Source: CAZDDB01 sp963843285 (GTDB lineage: Bacteria > Acidobacteriota > HRBIN11 > JAKEFK01). From it: DNA of 64,000 nt. The notes beneath the pieces are model-generated. The model was not told the origin of the DNA. It did no database searches and was given only the letters and a program-made list of their open reading frames with translations. The stretch is taken from positions 1 through 64,000 of the forward strand of contig CAWJJO010000019.1 in the NCBI GenBank assembly GCA_963843285.1, written 5' to 3'. The first letter of the stretch is position 1; each line of letters starts with the position of its first letter. Shown one piece after another: positions 54,109-62,272 of this stretch. The translations under genes were made by a program, and so were the position numbers.

Positions 54109-55173
54109 ATGAAAGCAGGAATTATCGGATTTCCAAAAGTCGGAAAAACAACGCTGTTCAATTTACTCACGCGCGGCCACGCGGACACCTCCCGGTTCAG
54201 CCAGAAGAAAGCAGTCAATCTGGGTGTAGCCGAAGTGCCCGATGAAAGGCTGGACAAGCTGGAGGAGATGATCCAGCCGAAAAAGAAGACGCTGGCTACT
54301 ACGGAGTTCGTAGACATGGTCGGCGCAAACCGCGGCGAAATGAAGGGCGCCGAATATCTCGGGCACTTGCGAAACGTAGATTGCTTGATCCATGTTGTGC
54401 GCGCTTTTGAAGATGCCGAGATGGGAGTTGCCGACTCCGATTTGCATCCGCATGAGGACATTCAGGATTTTAATCTCGAGCTGATTCTAGCGGACATGGA
54501 AGTCATTCACAGCCGTCTGGAAAAATTGAACCAGATGGTCAAGAAAATGAAGAGCAAAGAGAATGAAGAGGAGCTCGCGATCCTGCAACGTTGCGCGGCC
54601 CAGGTGGAGTCGGAAAAGCCCATTCGCGAGATAGAGTTTGAACCTGCCGACAAACGTCGGCTTCGCAGCTTCGCATTCTTGAGCGAGAAGCCGATCCTGC
54701 ACATTATCAATCTCAGTGAAGACCGGCTCTCCAAACGGGACGAGTTCCTGCGCGAGCAGCTTGCGGGCAATCAGGGGATCACTTACATCTGCGGACCGCT
54801 GGAGGAGCAGATCGGAGAGCTGGCCGTAGGAGACCGACGCGAGTTCATGGAGCAGTATGGCTTCAGCGAAAGTGGACGCGATCGCGTAATCCGCACGACT
54901 TTCCGATTGCTCGATTTGATTCTCTTTTTCACCGCCGGTCCCGAGGAAGTGCGCTCCTGGCCGCTTCGCAAAGGTTTGAATGCGCAGAAAGCAGCGGGGA
55001 CTGTTCATTCGGACATGGAACGGGGATTTATCCGCGCGGAAGTTGTCGCGTACGACGACTTCGTAAGAACCGGTTCTTTCGTGGAAGCAAAGAAGCACGG
55101 CGTCTTCCGGCTGGAAGGGAAGGAGTACATCGTGCAGGACGGGGACATCATCACCTTCCGTTTCAACGTCTAG
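54109..55173 (+). CDS. ychF: ribosome-associated ATPase YchF (Obg family)
   Basis: A 354-residue P-loop protein: GFPKVGKT at 7-14, a coiled-coil region (about 135-175), and a C-terminal TGS domain (about 270-354) ending FVEAKKHGVFRLEGKEYIVQ and GDIITFRFNV. YchF prefers ATP because the NKxD motif is altered; here the region reads NLSED. It interacts with the ribosome and 26S-like or stress partners; role still debated. Complete. A TATAAT lies just upstream. Confidence 0.92.
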   Translation: MKAGIIGFPKVGKTTLFNLLTRGHADTSRFSQKKAVNLGVAEVPDERLDKLEEMIQPKKKTLATTEFVDMVGANRGEMKGAEYLGHLRNVDCLIHVVRAFEDAEMGVADSDLHPHEDIQDFNLELILADMEVIHSRLEKLNQMVKKMKSKENEEELAILQRCAAQVESEKPIREIEFEPADKRRLRSFAFLSEKPILHIINLSEDRLSKRDEFLREQLAGNQGITYICGPLEEQIGELAVGDRREFMEQYGFSESGRDRVIRTTFRLLDLILFFTAGPEEVRSWPLRKGLNAQKAAGTVHSDMERGFIRAEVVAYDDFVRTGSFVEAKKHGVFRLEGKEYIVQDGDIITFRFNV

Positions 55174-55174
55174 T

Positions 55175-55243
55175 TTCCACCACGGAGCGCACGGAGAATT
55201 ATTTTTTTACGCTCCGTGCCCCCCGTGTTCTCCGTGGTGAAAA
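55175..55243. repeat. modular hairpin repeat (ACGGAG type)
   Basis: TTCCACCACGGAGCGCACGG pairs with the arm about 55210-55243 ending CTCCGTGGTGAAA. Between ychF and mobA; mobA's start codon follows at once. Confidence 0.8.
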
Positions 55244-55810
55244 TTGATCACGAATGTTACGGCTGTAATTTTAGCGGGTGGTAGGAGCACTCGCATGGGG
55301 CAGAACAAAGCGCTGCTGCCGTTTCGAGGCCGGACCTTGATCGAAGCTGTCATCGAAACGATGACTTCGATTTTCTCGCGTGTCGTGCTCAGCGTTCATC
55401 ACCCCGATTCATATCCACAACTGCAACTTCCTGAGATTGTGGACCGTTATCCGGAAATCGGACCGATAGGGGGCATCACGTCCATTTTAGAATCCGGGGA
55501 ATCACGGATCTTCTGTGTCGGCTGCGATATGCCATTCTTAAACGCTGAGCTGATCCAACATCTTTGCAGTTTCACCGGCGTCGATGCGGTCATCCCGGTC
55601 CATCAGGATCGCCCCCAGCCTCTTCACGCCCTGTATTCGCAATCCTTACTGCGCTGTTTTCAGCAGAGTATCACGGCGAAACGATACCGCATCACGGATG
55701 CGCTGGAAAGCGGTCACATCTTGTATCTGTTTGATCTCGAGCCTGAAGGACGCTCGTTTCAGAATCTCAACACTCCTTCCGACTACGATGAAGTCCTGAA
55801 AAAGGTGTAA
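55244..55810 (+). CDS. mobA: molybdenum cofactor guanylyltransferase
   Basis: A 188-residue MobA: LAGGRSTRMGQNKALLPF (about 10-27) is the nucleotide-binding loop, and FCVGCDMPFLNAEL holds the Asp of the metal site. It attaches GMP to Mo-molybdopterin to form the bis-MGD cofactor of DMSO-reductase family enzymes. The start is a TTG at 55244 right after the hairpin repeat, as no ATG lies in frame before the motif. No other moa/moe genes are seen. Confidence 0.9.
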   Translation: MITNVTAVILAGGRSTRMGQNKALLPFRGRTLIEAVIETMTSIFSRVVLSVHHPDSYPQLQLPEIVDRYPEIGPIGGITSILESGESRIFCVGCDMPFLNAELIQHLCSFTGVDAVIPVHQDRPQPLHALYSQSLLRCFQQSITAKRYRITDALESGHILYLFDLEPEGRSFQNLNTPSDYDEVLKKV

Positions 55811-55818
55811 CGATCTGC

Positions 55819-55824
55819 TATAAT
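55819..55824 (+). promoter_or_regulatory. possible -10 element for the GT4 operon
   Basis: TATAAT 35 nt before the GT4 ATG at 55860; no clear -35. Confidence 0.35.
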
Positions 55825-55859
55825 TACCGGTTTCGAAATCGATCCCGGATCCCATCCTC

Positions 55860-57068
55860 ATGAAAATCTTAATGATCGCCCCCGAGCCTTTTTTTGAGCC
55901 GAGAGGCACGCCTTTTAGTGAGTATTTCCGAATCAAGGCGTTGACGGAACTCGGGCATGAAATCGACCTGGCTACGTATCCACTGGGGAAAGATGTCGAG
56001 ATGCCGGGATTAAAGATCTACCGGTCGCTGCCGATCCCTTTTTTCAAGAAAGTAGCTGTCGGGCCGTCGTGGGGCAAGATTTTTCTCGATTTCTTTCTTT
56101 TCTTTACGGTGATGAAACTGCTCCTGAAAAACCGGTACGATTGCATTCACACGCATGAAGAAGCCTGCTTCTGGGGGGCCATTCTCAGCCGGCTGTGGAA
56201 GATTCCGCACGTGTACGACATGCATTCCTCCCTTCCACAACAGTTTGTAAATTTTGGTATCATCCGTTCCAAGGTGATTCATCGAATGCTGGAGATCTTT
56301 GAAAACCAGGCTTTGAAATCATCCGATGCAATTATCGCAATCTGTCCGTATCTTGCGGAGCACGTAGTCAACGCGGGAATCAAACGCAAAGTGTTTGTCA
56401 TTGAAAACACTCCTCAAGCTGACACGCTGCTGTCGGATTCCACAGGGCCGGCCCCTCAGCACAAGGGTTTTGACGGGCGCAAGGTCGTATTGTATGCGGG
56501 CACTTTTGAAGCGTACCAGGGTCTGGATTTGTTGATCGAAAGTGTTTCCATTGTTGCAAAGAAGAGACCGGATGTGCTGTTTCTCATGATCGGCGCTGAC
56601 AAGAATACGATCCGGCAATATCGGAAGATGAGCGAAGACCTGGATGTCACCGAGAATGTAGAACTGATGGAAAAGATCCCGGCCGGAGAAGTCTCGCAAT
56701 ATTTTGAGATTGCCGATGTTCTCGTTTCACCGAGAAAATCGGGCACTAACACACCGTTAAAAATCTATTCCTATTTACGGAGCGGCAAACCGATCGTAGC
56801 AACGAACCTTGTAACTCATACACAGGTATTGAATCCCGAGATTGCCATTTTGACCGCGCCGGATTCGAAATCGTTTGGGGAAGGCATTCTGGAAGCGCTG
56901 GAGAATCCAGGAGTTTCCGATATGGTAAAGCGCGCCCGGCAGGTTGCAGAAGAGAAATACAGTTACACTGAGTACCTCGCGAAAACCAGGCGTTTATACG
57001 CCTACGTCGGCAGTTTGCGAAAACCGGGGCAGTTCGTGAACGGCAACGCTCGAGAAACCGTAGTTTAG
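55860..57068 (+). CDS. GT4 glycosyltransferase
   Basis: A 402-residue GT-B glycosyltransferase. The N-terminal half has APEPFFEPRGTPFSEYFR and the acceptor-side His in THEEACFWGA. The C-terminal half has the donor site LVSPRKSGTNTPLKIYSYLRSGKPIVATN and a trailing helix. It transfers a sugar from a nucleotide donor, probably to a lipid-linked or cell-envelope glycan. Starts an operon with a methyltransferase (32-nt gap) and a flippase-like membrane protein. Confidence 0.9.
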   Translation: MKILMIAPEPFFEPRGTPFSEYFRIKALTELGHEIDLATYPLGKDVEMPGLKIYRSLPIPFFKKVAVGPSWGKIFLDFFLFFTVMKLLLKNRYDCIHTHEEACFWGAILSRLWKIPHVYDMHSSLPQQFVNFGIIRSKVIHRMLEIFENQALKSSDAIIAICPYLAEHVVNAGIKRKVFVIENTPQADTLLSDSTGPAPQHKGFDGRKVVLYAGTFEAYQGLDLLIESVSIVAKKRPDVLFLMIGADKNTIRQYRKMSEDLDVTENVELMEKIPAGEVSQYFEIADVLVSPRKSGTNTPLKIYSYLRSGKPIVATNLVTHTQVLNPEIAILTAPDSKSFGEGILEALENPGVSDMVKRARQVAEEKYSYTEYLAKTRRLYAYVGSLRKPGQFVNGNARETVV

Positions 57069-57100
57069 GATTCCTTCCACGATTCACACACGCACAAGAC

Positions 57101-57838
57101 ATGGCTGAAACAGAGCATTACAGTTATCGCGTTTATTCGGATCCGAAGACCGCGCGTGAGTTTGATGCAGACCGTTTTGGCGGTTCGGTAGGAACCCTGA
57201 TCAGAACGACCCAGGAAAACGTCGTGTTTTCCAGGTTTCCGGACATAAAGAATTGGAAGGTCATCGACGTGGGGGCCGGTACGGGACGGTTCACCATCCC
57301 GCTGCTGGAACGTGGCGCAGCAGTCACTGCTTGCGATGCTTCGAAGCAAATGCTGGATGTATTGCGCGAAAAGACGAATGATCCAAAACTGCAGATTGTG
57401 GTCGTGGATGCGCAGCGGCTGGAATTTCCAGATCAGAGTTTCCATTGCGCTTTTTGTTTCCGGCTGCTTCTTCATGTCATTGATTGGAAGAAGGCACTCG
57501 GTGAATTGTGCCGGGTATCTGGAGATTGGATTGTGTTTGATCTACCGCCCCGTCACGGATTTCTTGTTTTTGCTCCAGTCTGGCACAAGCTCAAGAAGCT
57601 ATTCGATTCCAACGTCCAGGAATACCGCACGTTTCCCATGCAAGAAGTTCGCGAACAGTTAAAAGAGAACGGCTTCCAGATCGTCTCGAGCGATCCTGGA
57701 TCTTTTCTTCCACTTTCTTTCTATCGGTTCATCGGTAGCGCCGGCTTCATGAAGACCCTGGAGCGATTCTTCTCCGCGATTAGATTGACGCGGCTTGCGG
57801 GATCGCCTGTCACACTCTTTGCCCGCCGCAACAAATGA
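57101..57838 (+). CDS. class I SAM-dependent methyltransferase
   Basis: A 245-residue Rossmann methyltransferase with motif I VIDVGAGTGRFTIPLLERG (about 51-69), an acidic residue at the end of strand 2 (ACDASKQM), and the LQIVVVDAQRLEFPDQSF motif II/III region. The substrate is not deducible; the operon context (GT4 and LPG-type membrane protein) suggests a lipid or envelope glycan. The stop overlaps the next ATG by 4 nt. Confidence 0.88.
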   Translation: MAETEHYSYRVYSDPKTAREFDADRFGGSVGTLIRTTQENVVFSRFPDIKNWKVIDVGAGTGRFTIPLLERGAAVTACDASKQMLDVLREKTNDPKLQIVVVDAQRLEFPDQSFHCAFCFRLLLHVIDWKKALGELCRVSGDWIVFDLPPRHGFLVFAPVWHKLKKLFDSNVQEYRTFPMQEVREQLKENGFQIVSSDPGSFLPLSFYRFIGSAGFMKTLERFFSAIRLTRLAGSPVTLFARRNK

Positions 57839-58767
57839 AGATCCGCTCCTACTGGTTCAAACTTGCCGCCGGTTTGATTCTGATCGCTCTACTCTTTGCT
57901 TTCAAGGTCCGGCTTGGCAGTGTCGGACAGGAGTTCAAGCAAAGCGACGTGAGCTGGATCTTTCTTGCCGGAGGACTGCATGTCATCGGGTTGCTGATCA
58001 GCGCATATCGGTGGCAGTTATTGCTGTCAGCGCAGGGCGTAACTGCGCCGCTTTGGGAGTTGCTGCAATCTTATCTGATCGGCGGCTTTTTCAATAACTT
58101 TCTCCCGACACGAGTGGGCGGTGATGTTTACCGTATGGTCGATTCAAAAAAATACACCGGCTCTATTCTTCGTCCGATTGCAGTCATTATTGTGGAGCGT
58201 CTGACCGGAATCTACGGACTTCTTCTGATCGGCGTGACGGCCGTCGCATTTTATCCCAGGTTTAGTGAGATCAAACCGCTCGCGATGGCGCTGTTCTCTC
58301 TCACGATCGTCGGGTTTGTTGCCATCCTGGTTTTTTACGGTAGCACCCGGTTTGCGGATTGGCTGAAACGTGCACTCACCAGGCTGCCTCAAAAGATTTC
58401 ACACAGACTACTGGAAGTCTTTGATTCCTTCTGGCATTTCTCGAAATCCAAGGGAATCGTTGCGTACGCGTTTGTACTTGGCCTGTTGCTGCAGTTCAAC
58501 GTAATCCTGTATTACTATTTCATCGCGCGCGGACTCTCCATGCCGATGGGACTGCTGGAATCCTCTATTCTGATGCCCATCCTGATTTGCATCCAGCTCC
58601 TGCCGTTGACTCCCAATGGGATCGGGGTTCGCGAGTTCACGTACATTTATTTGCTTGGAGGAATCGGTGTTACCGAAGCCCAGGCAGTTGCGTTTTCGGT
58701 GTGGGACTATATTCTTACATTCTTCTACGGTCTGATTGGCGGCATCATCTACTTGATCAAGAAATAG
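57835..58767 (+). CDS. lysylphosphatidylglycerol synthase-like membrane protein (UPF0104)
   Basis: A 310-residue integral membrane protein with about eight helices and the family motif FNNFLPTRVGGDVYR (about 83-97) plus PLTPNGIGVREF (about 257-268). This is the flippase-like region of the LPG synthase family without the aminoacyl-transfer domain, so it probably moves a lipid or lipid-linked sugar. The GT4 and methyltransferase genes share its operon. Confidence 0.9.
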   Translation: MKIRSYWFKLAAGLILIALLFAFKVRLGSVGQEFKQSDVSWIFLAGGLHVIGLLISAYRWQLLLSAQGVTAPLWELLQSYLIGGFFNNFLPTRVGGDVYRMVDSKKYTGSILRPIAVIIVERLTGIYGLLLIGVTAVAFYPRFSEIKPLAMALFSLTIVGFVAILVFYGSTRFADWLKRALTRLPQKISHRLLEVFDSFWHFSKSKGIVAYAFVLGLLLQFNVILYYYFIARGLSMPMGLLESSILMPILICIQLLPLTPNGIGVREFTYIYLLGGIGVTEAQAVAFSVWDYILTFFYGLIGGIIYLIKK

Positions 58768-58851
58768 TTTTTCAACGCGGAACTCGCGGAAAACGCAGAG
58801 AGGAAATTTTTCATTTTTCTCTGCGCTTTCCGCGCTTTCCGCAGTAAAAAT
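58768..58851. repeat. modular hairpin repeat (GCGGAA type)
   Basis: TTTTCAACGCGGAACTCGCGG pairs with about 58818-58851 ending CCGCGCTTTCCGCAGTAAAA. It ends 4 nt before the uvrA ATG. Confidence 0.75.
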
Positions 58852-58854
58852 CGC

Positions 58855-61482
58855 ATGTATAAGAGTATTTTCATTCGGGGCGCGAGGCAGCATAATCTGA
58901 AGAACATTGACCTCGAGCTACCGCGAAACACCCTCATCGTGATCACAGGGTTAAGCGGCAGCGGCAAGTCCTCGCTGGCTTTCGACACCATTTTCGGCGA
59001 AGGACAACGCCGCTATGTGGAATCCCTTTCCGCATACGCGAGACAGTTCTTGCAGCAAATGGAAAAACCGGATGTCGACTCGATTGAAGGACTATCTCCG
59101 TCGATTTCTATCGAGCAAAAAACGATCACGCGAAATCCACGCTCGACCGTGGCGACGGTCACCGAGATTCAGGATTACCTGCGTTTATTGTATTCGCGTT
59201 TGGGAGTTCCTCATTGTCCGCGATGCAAGATCGCGATTGAAACTCAAACTGTAGACCAGATTGTCACTCAAATCCTTTCTGGAAGAAAGGGCGCCAACGT
59301 TACGATTCTTGCTCCCGTGATCCGGGATAGAAAAGGGGAATATCGCAAGGAGCTAGAAGAATTTCAAAAGAAAGGATTTTCTCGAGCCAGGATCGATGGA
59401 GCCATATACTCTCTCGATGCCCCCGTCAAACTGGAGCGTCATAAGCTGCATTCGATCGAGCTGGTGATCGACCGGTTTCCTTTGGATTCCGGGATGGATG
59501 CGGCACGTATCCGACCATCCATTGAACTCGCGTTGAAGTGGGGCAAAGGGGATCTGATTTATCTCACCGAAAAAGAGGAGAAGCTTTTTTCAATCAACCG
59601 GGCTTGTCCAAAATGCGGCTTTACGTTTCCTGAGCTGGAGCCGAGATTTTTTTCATTCAATTCACCGCTGGGCGCATGTCCGGAATGTGATGGAATCGGC
59701 GAAGTCAGCGCGGCCAGTTTGTACTATCGGGAGGTCGAACGAATGGCGGAAGGTGTGCTGCTGAATTCGTCCGCAGCTTCCGCCGAGCTTTACAACTCAC
59801 CGCAACGGAGCGCGTTGGCACAATGGCAGGTCGCCGAAGACAATTTACCGGAGGCGGAGGCAAAGGTGTGCCCTGCCTGCCATGGTTTGAGACTTCGCGA
59901 AGAAGCGACCTCCGTATTGATTCACGGGCGAAACATAGCGGAGCTCACAGCCTTGCCGGCATCCGAATCGGAGAAATTGTTTGGATCCTGGAAATTCTCC
60001 GAACAGGAATCTTTGATCGCCGGGCCAATTCTGAAAGAGATTGGTGAAAAGCTTGGATTCCTCGACAAGGTTGGGCTTGATTATGTAAGCCTGGATCGCA
60101 GGATATCGACTCTCTCGAGTGGTGAGGCACAGCGTGTGCGCCTTGCCAGTCAGATCGGCGCAAAATTGCGTGGAATTCTTTACGTTCTGGACGAACCCAC
60201 GATCGGTTTGCATCCGCGCGATGGGAAAAAACTAATTGATGCGTTGCTCACTATGCGCGATGTCGGGAATACTGTGATTGTCGTGGAACACGATGAACAG
60301 ACGATTCGTTCTGCAGACTACATGGTGGATCTCGGGCCGGCGGCCGGAAAAGGAGGTGGCTATGTTGTTGCCTCCGGACCGTTGGAAACAGTGATTGCGA
60401 ATCCGGAATCGCTAACCGCAGCCTACCTGTCCGGGACCAAAAGAATCCCTGTTCCAGCAAAACGGAGAATACCTGAGCGCGGCTTCTTGACGATCAAAGG
60501 CGCCTCCGAACACAATCTGAAAGGCATCGATGTAGATTTTCCCTTGGGCCTGTTTACGGTTGTTACCGGGGTTTCGGGCTCCGGAAAATCAACCCTCGTA
60601 ATCGATATTTTACATAAAGCAGTCGCAAAGAAACTGCATGATTCAAAGGAAGCTCCTGGCAAACACTTGAAGCTCGAAGGACTCGATCAGATCGACAAGA
60701 TCATCAACATAGACCAGGCTCCGATCGGCAGAACCCCCAGATCGAACCCCGCAACTTACGTCGGGCTGTTCGGGCCTGTCCGCGAATTTTTCGCGCAATT
60801 GCCTGAGTCAAGAATCCGTGGTTATACTCCCGGCAGGTTCTCCTTTAACGTTGCCGACGGCCGCTGCGCCGAGTGCCGCGGATATGGCGAGACGCGTATC
60901 TTTATGCACTTCATGCCCGATGTCTATGTACATTGCGATATCTGCGGGGGAAAACGCTATAACCAGCAGACTTTGGAAGTCTTGTATGAAGGAAAGAACA
61001 TCGCCGATGTTCTTTCGATGACGATCAGTGAGGCTCTACAATATTTCGATTTTCATCCTCAAATCAAGCCTAAACTCGACGTATTGGAGCGGGTTGGCCT
61101 CGGATACATCCAGCTTGGCCAGTCTGCTACCACTCTCTCGGGCGGGGAAGCGCAACGAATCAAGCTGGCAAAGGAGCTTTGCAAGCGAAGTACCGGTAAA
61201 ACTCTGTACATTCTTGATGAACCAACTACCGGATTACACTTCGAAGACATCAGGCATCTTCTCAACATTCTTTTCAGTCTCGTAGAATCCGGCAACACCG
61301 TTATTGTTATCGAGCATAACCCGGAAGTAATCAAGTCCGCCGACTACGTGATCGATCTGGGACCCGAAGGTGGGAGTGAAGGCGGAAAAATAATCGCAAA
61401 AGGCACTCCGGAAGCGATTACCCGAAGTAAACAGTCCATAACTGGATACTATCTTCGGGATTATCTGGTAAATCTCAATTGA
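58855..61482 (+). CDS. uvrA: UvrA-type excinuclease subunit, shortened insertion domain
   Basis: An 875-residue ABC-type DNA damage recognition protein. The first ATP-binding half has GLSGSGKSS at 32-40 and the signature STLSSGEAQRVRL; the second has GVSGSGKST and TTLSGGEAQRIKL. Zinc knuckles are CPRC and CPKC...CPEC in the first half and CAEC...CDIC in the second. UvrA scans DNA and loads UvrB. Compared with the 940-residue E. coli protein about 65 residues are missing after CPECDG (about 288), the insertion domain that clamps DNA. The first signature Gly is Ser (LSSGE). Length otherwise normal; uvrB and uvrC are not in the window. Confidence 0.92.
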   Translation: MYKSIFIRGARQHNLKNIDLELPRNTLIVITGLSGSGKSSLAFDTIFGEGQRRYVESLSAYARQFLQQMEKPDVDSIEGLSPSISIEQKTITRNPRSTVATVTEIQDYLRLLYSRLGVPHCPRCKIAIETQTVDQIVTQILSGRKGANVTILAPVIRDRKGEYRKELEEFQKKGFSRARIDGAIYSLDAPVKLERHKLHSIELVIDRFPLDSGMDAARIRPSIELALKWGKGDLIYLTEKEEKLFSINRACPKCGFTFPELEPRFFSFNSPLGACPECDGIGEVSAASLYYREVERMAEGVLLNSSAASAELYNSPQRSALAQWQVAEDNLPEAEAKVCPACHGLRLREEATSVLIHGRNIAELTALPASESEKLFGSWKFSEQESLIAGPILKEIGEKLGFLDKVGLDYVSLDRRISTLSSGEAQRVRLASQIGAKLRGILYVLDEPTIGLHPRDGKKLIDALLTMRDVGNTVIVVEHDEQTIRSADYMVDLGPAAGKGGGYVVASGPLETVIANPESLTAAYLSGTKRIPVPAKRRIPERGFLTIKGASEHNLKGIDVDFPLGLFTVVTGVSGSGKSTLVIDILHKAVAKKLHDSKEAPGKHLKLEGLDQIDKIINIDQAPIGRTPRSNPATYVGLFGPVREFFAQLPESRIRGYTPGRFSFNVADGRCAECRGYGETRIFMHFMPDVYVHCDICGGKRYNQQTLEVLYEGKNIADVLSMTISEALQYFDFHPQIKPKLDVLERVGLGYIQLGQSATTLSGGEAQRIKLAKELCKRSTGKTLYILDEPTTGLHFEDIRHLLNILFSLVESGNTVIVIEHNPEVIKSADYVIDLGPEGGSEGGKIIAKGTPEAITRSKQSITGYYLRDYLVNLN

Positions 61483-61771
61483 GGTCTGAAAGTCCCTGCG
61501 ATATTAAAAGAGATCTCTCAATCCCGAGACATCGATTTCTGCTTGGAATCAACACACGTGAATACAATGGGAGGCAATCTACTAGTACTTCCTTGATACT
61601 CAAAATGATTCAGTAGTAGAGAACCTATTCGATAGAGTTGACGATTTCGAATCAGGATTCTACATTTAGAATGTGACGTAACAGGGTCGGAAACAGCCAC
61701 ATTAACTTTCAAAAACCCACTTGAATTCAAAATTATAATACTTATATCCCAATGATTATACACTTGAAACA

Positions 61772-61787
61772 TGCATAATGATATGCA
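61772..61787. promoter_or_regulatory. 16-nt dyad in AT-rich gap
   Basis: TGCATA, ATGA, TATGCA: a perfect dyad downstream of the RHH-like gene. It could be an operator for that protein. The rest of 61483-61828 is AT-rich and shows no supportable gene. Confidence 0.3.
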
Positions 61788-61828
61788 AGTATTAAACACT
61801 GTTAACACACATTTAATGCTTATGAAAA

Positions 61829-62119
61829 TTATTTTAACTTCTTAATAGCTTCCGGAGTCGATTCTTTCTTCCGTGATCTTGTTTTAGGAGTATAATCAAA
61901 ATCAAGCATTCTAGTATTTAGCTCTTCTCCGTGCTTGGAAACATAGTCTCGTATAGCTAACTGGCAAAGATCGGCCACAGTTAGACGACTGTTCTTAGTC
62001 TTGGTAACGAATGCGGCATACTTGGTGAGTAATTCAAGATCACTTCGGAGAATATTTACTTGTATGCGTGTTAACTGACCCTTTCTCTCGAGAAATTCCT
62101 CGAAATGTTCCAGTTCCAT
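61829..62119 (-). CDS. small ribbon-helix-helix-like protein
   Basis: A 96-residue protein of unknown family. A strand-like TRIQVNIL (about 17-24) followed by two helices (DLELLTKYAAFVT and LTVADLCQLAIRDYVSKH) fits the ribbon-helix-helix DNA-binding fold, with a basic tail rich in Lys and Arg. ATG 62119 is preceded by GGAGG at 10 nt. It is a plausible repressor, alone in an AT-rich pocket between uvrA and pnp; transferred or small-plasmid origin is possible. No toxin partner is visible. Confidence 0.6.
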   Translation of the reverse strand: MELEHFEEFLERKGQLTRIQVNILRSDLELLTKYAAFVTKTKNSRLTVADLCQLAIRDYVSKHGEELNTRMLDFDYTPKTRSRKKESTPEAIKKLK

Positions 62120-62272
62120 AATACTCAATCCTCCCGAGTCACAATGAACCGAGTATATCATGGATCGATGCGGAGAGATCCCCTGAGAACAGAGAAGCAC
62201 TCCCGCACTGAAAGAATCTACAGTCTGGTTTGGAACAGACTCCGCGAGAATATCAAGCTGAAATATAGATTC

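Noticed and set aside
4927..58851. CRISPR-like arrays from the repeated short units
   Set aside because: The units are not separated by unique spacers of even length and no cas genes are present; they are palindromic hairpins.
61518..61808. Reverse frame of about 96 codons after uvrA
   Set aside because: AT-rich with no ribosome site, no domain and odd composition; treated as non-coding.
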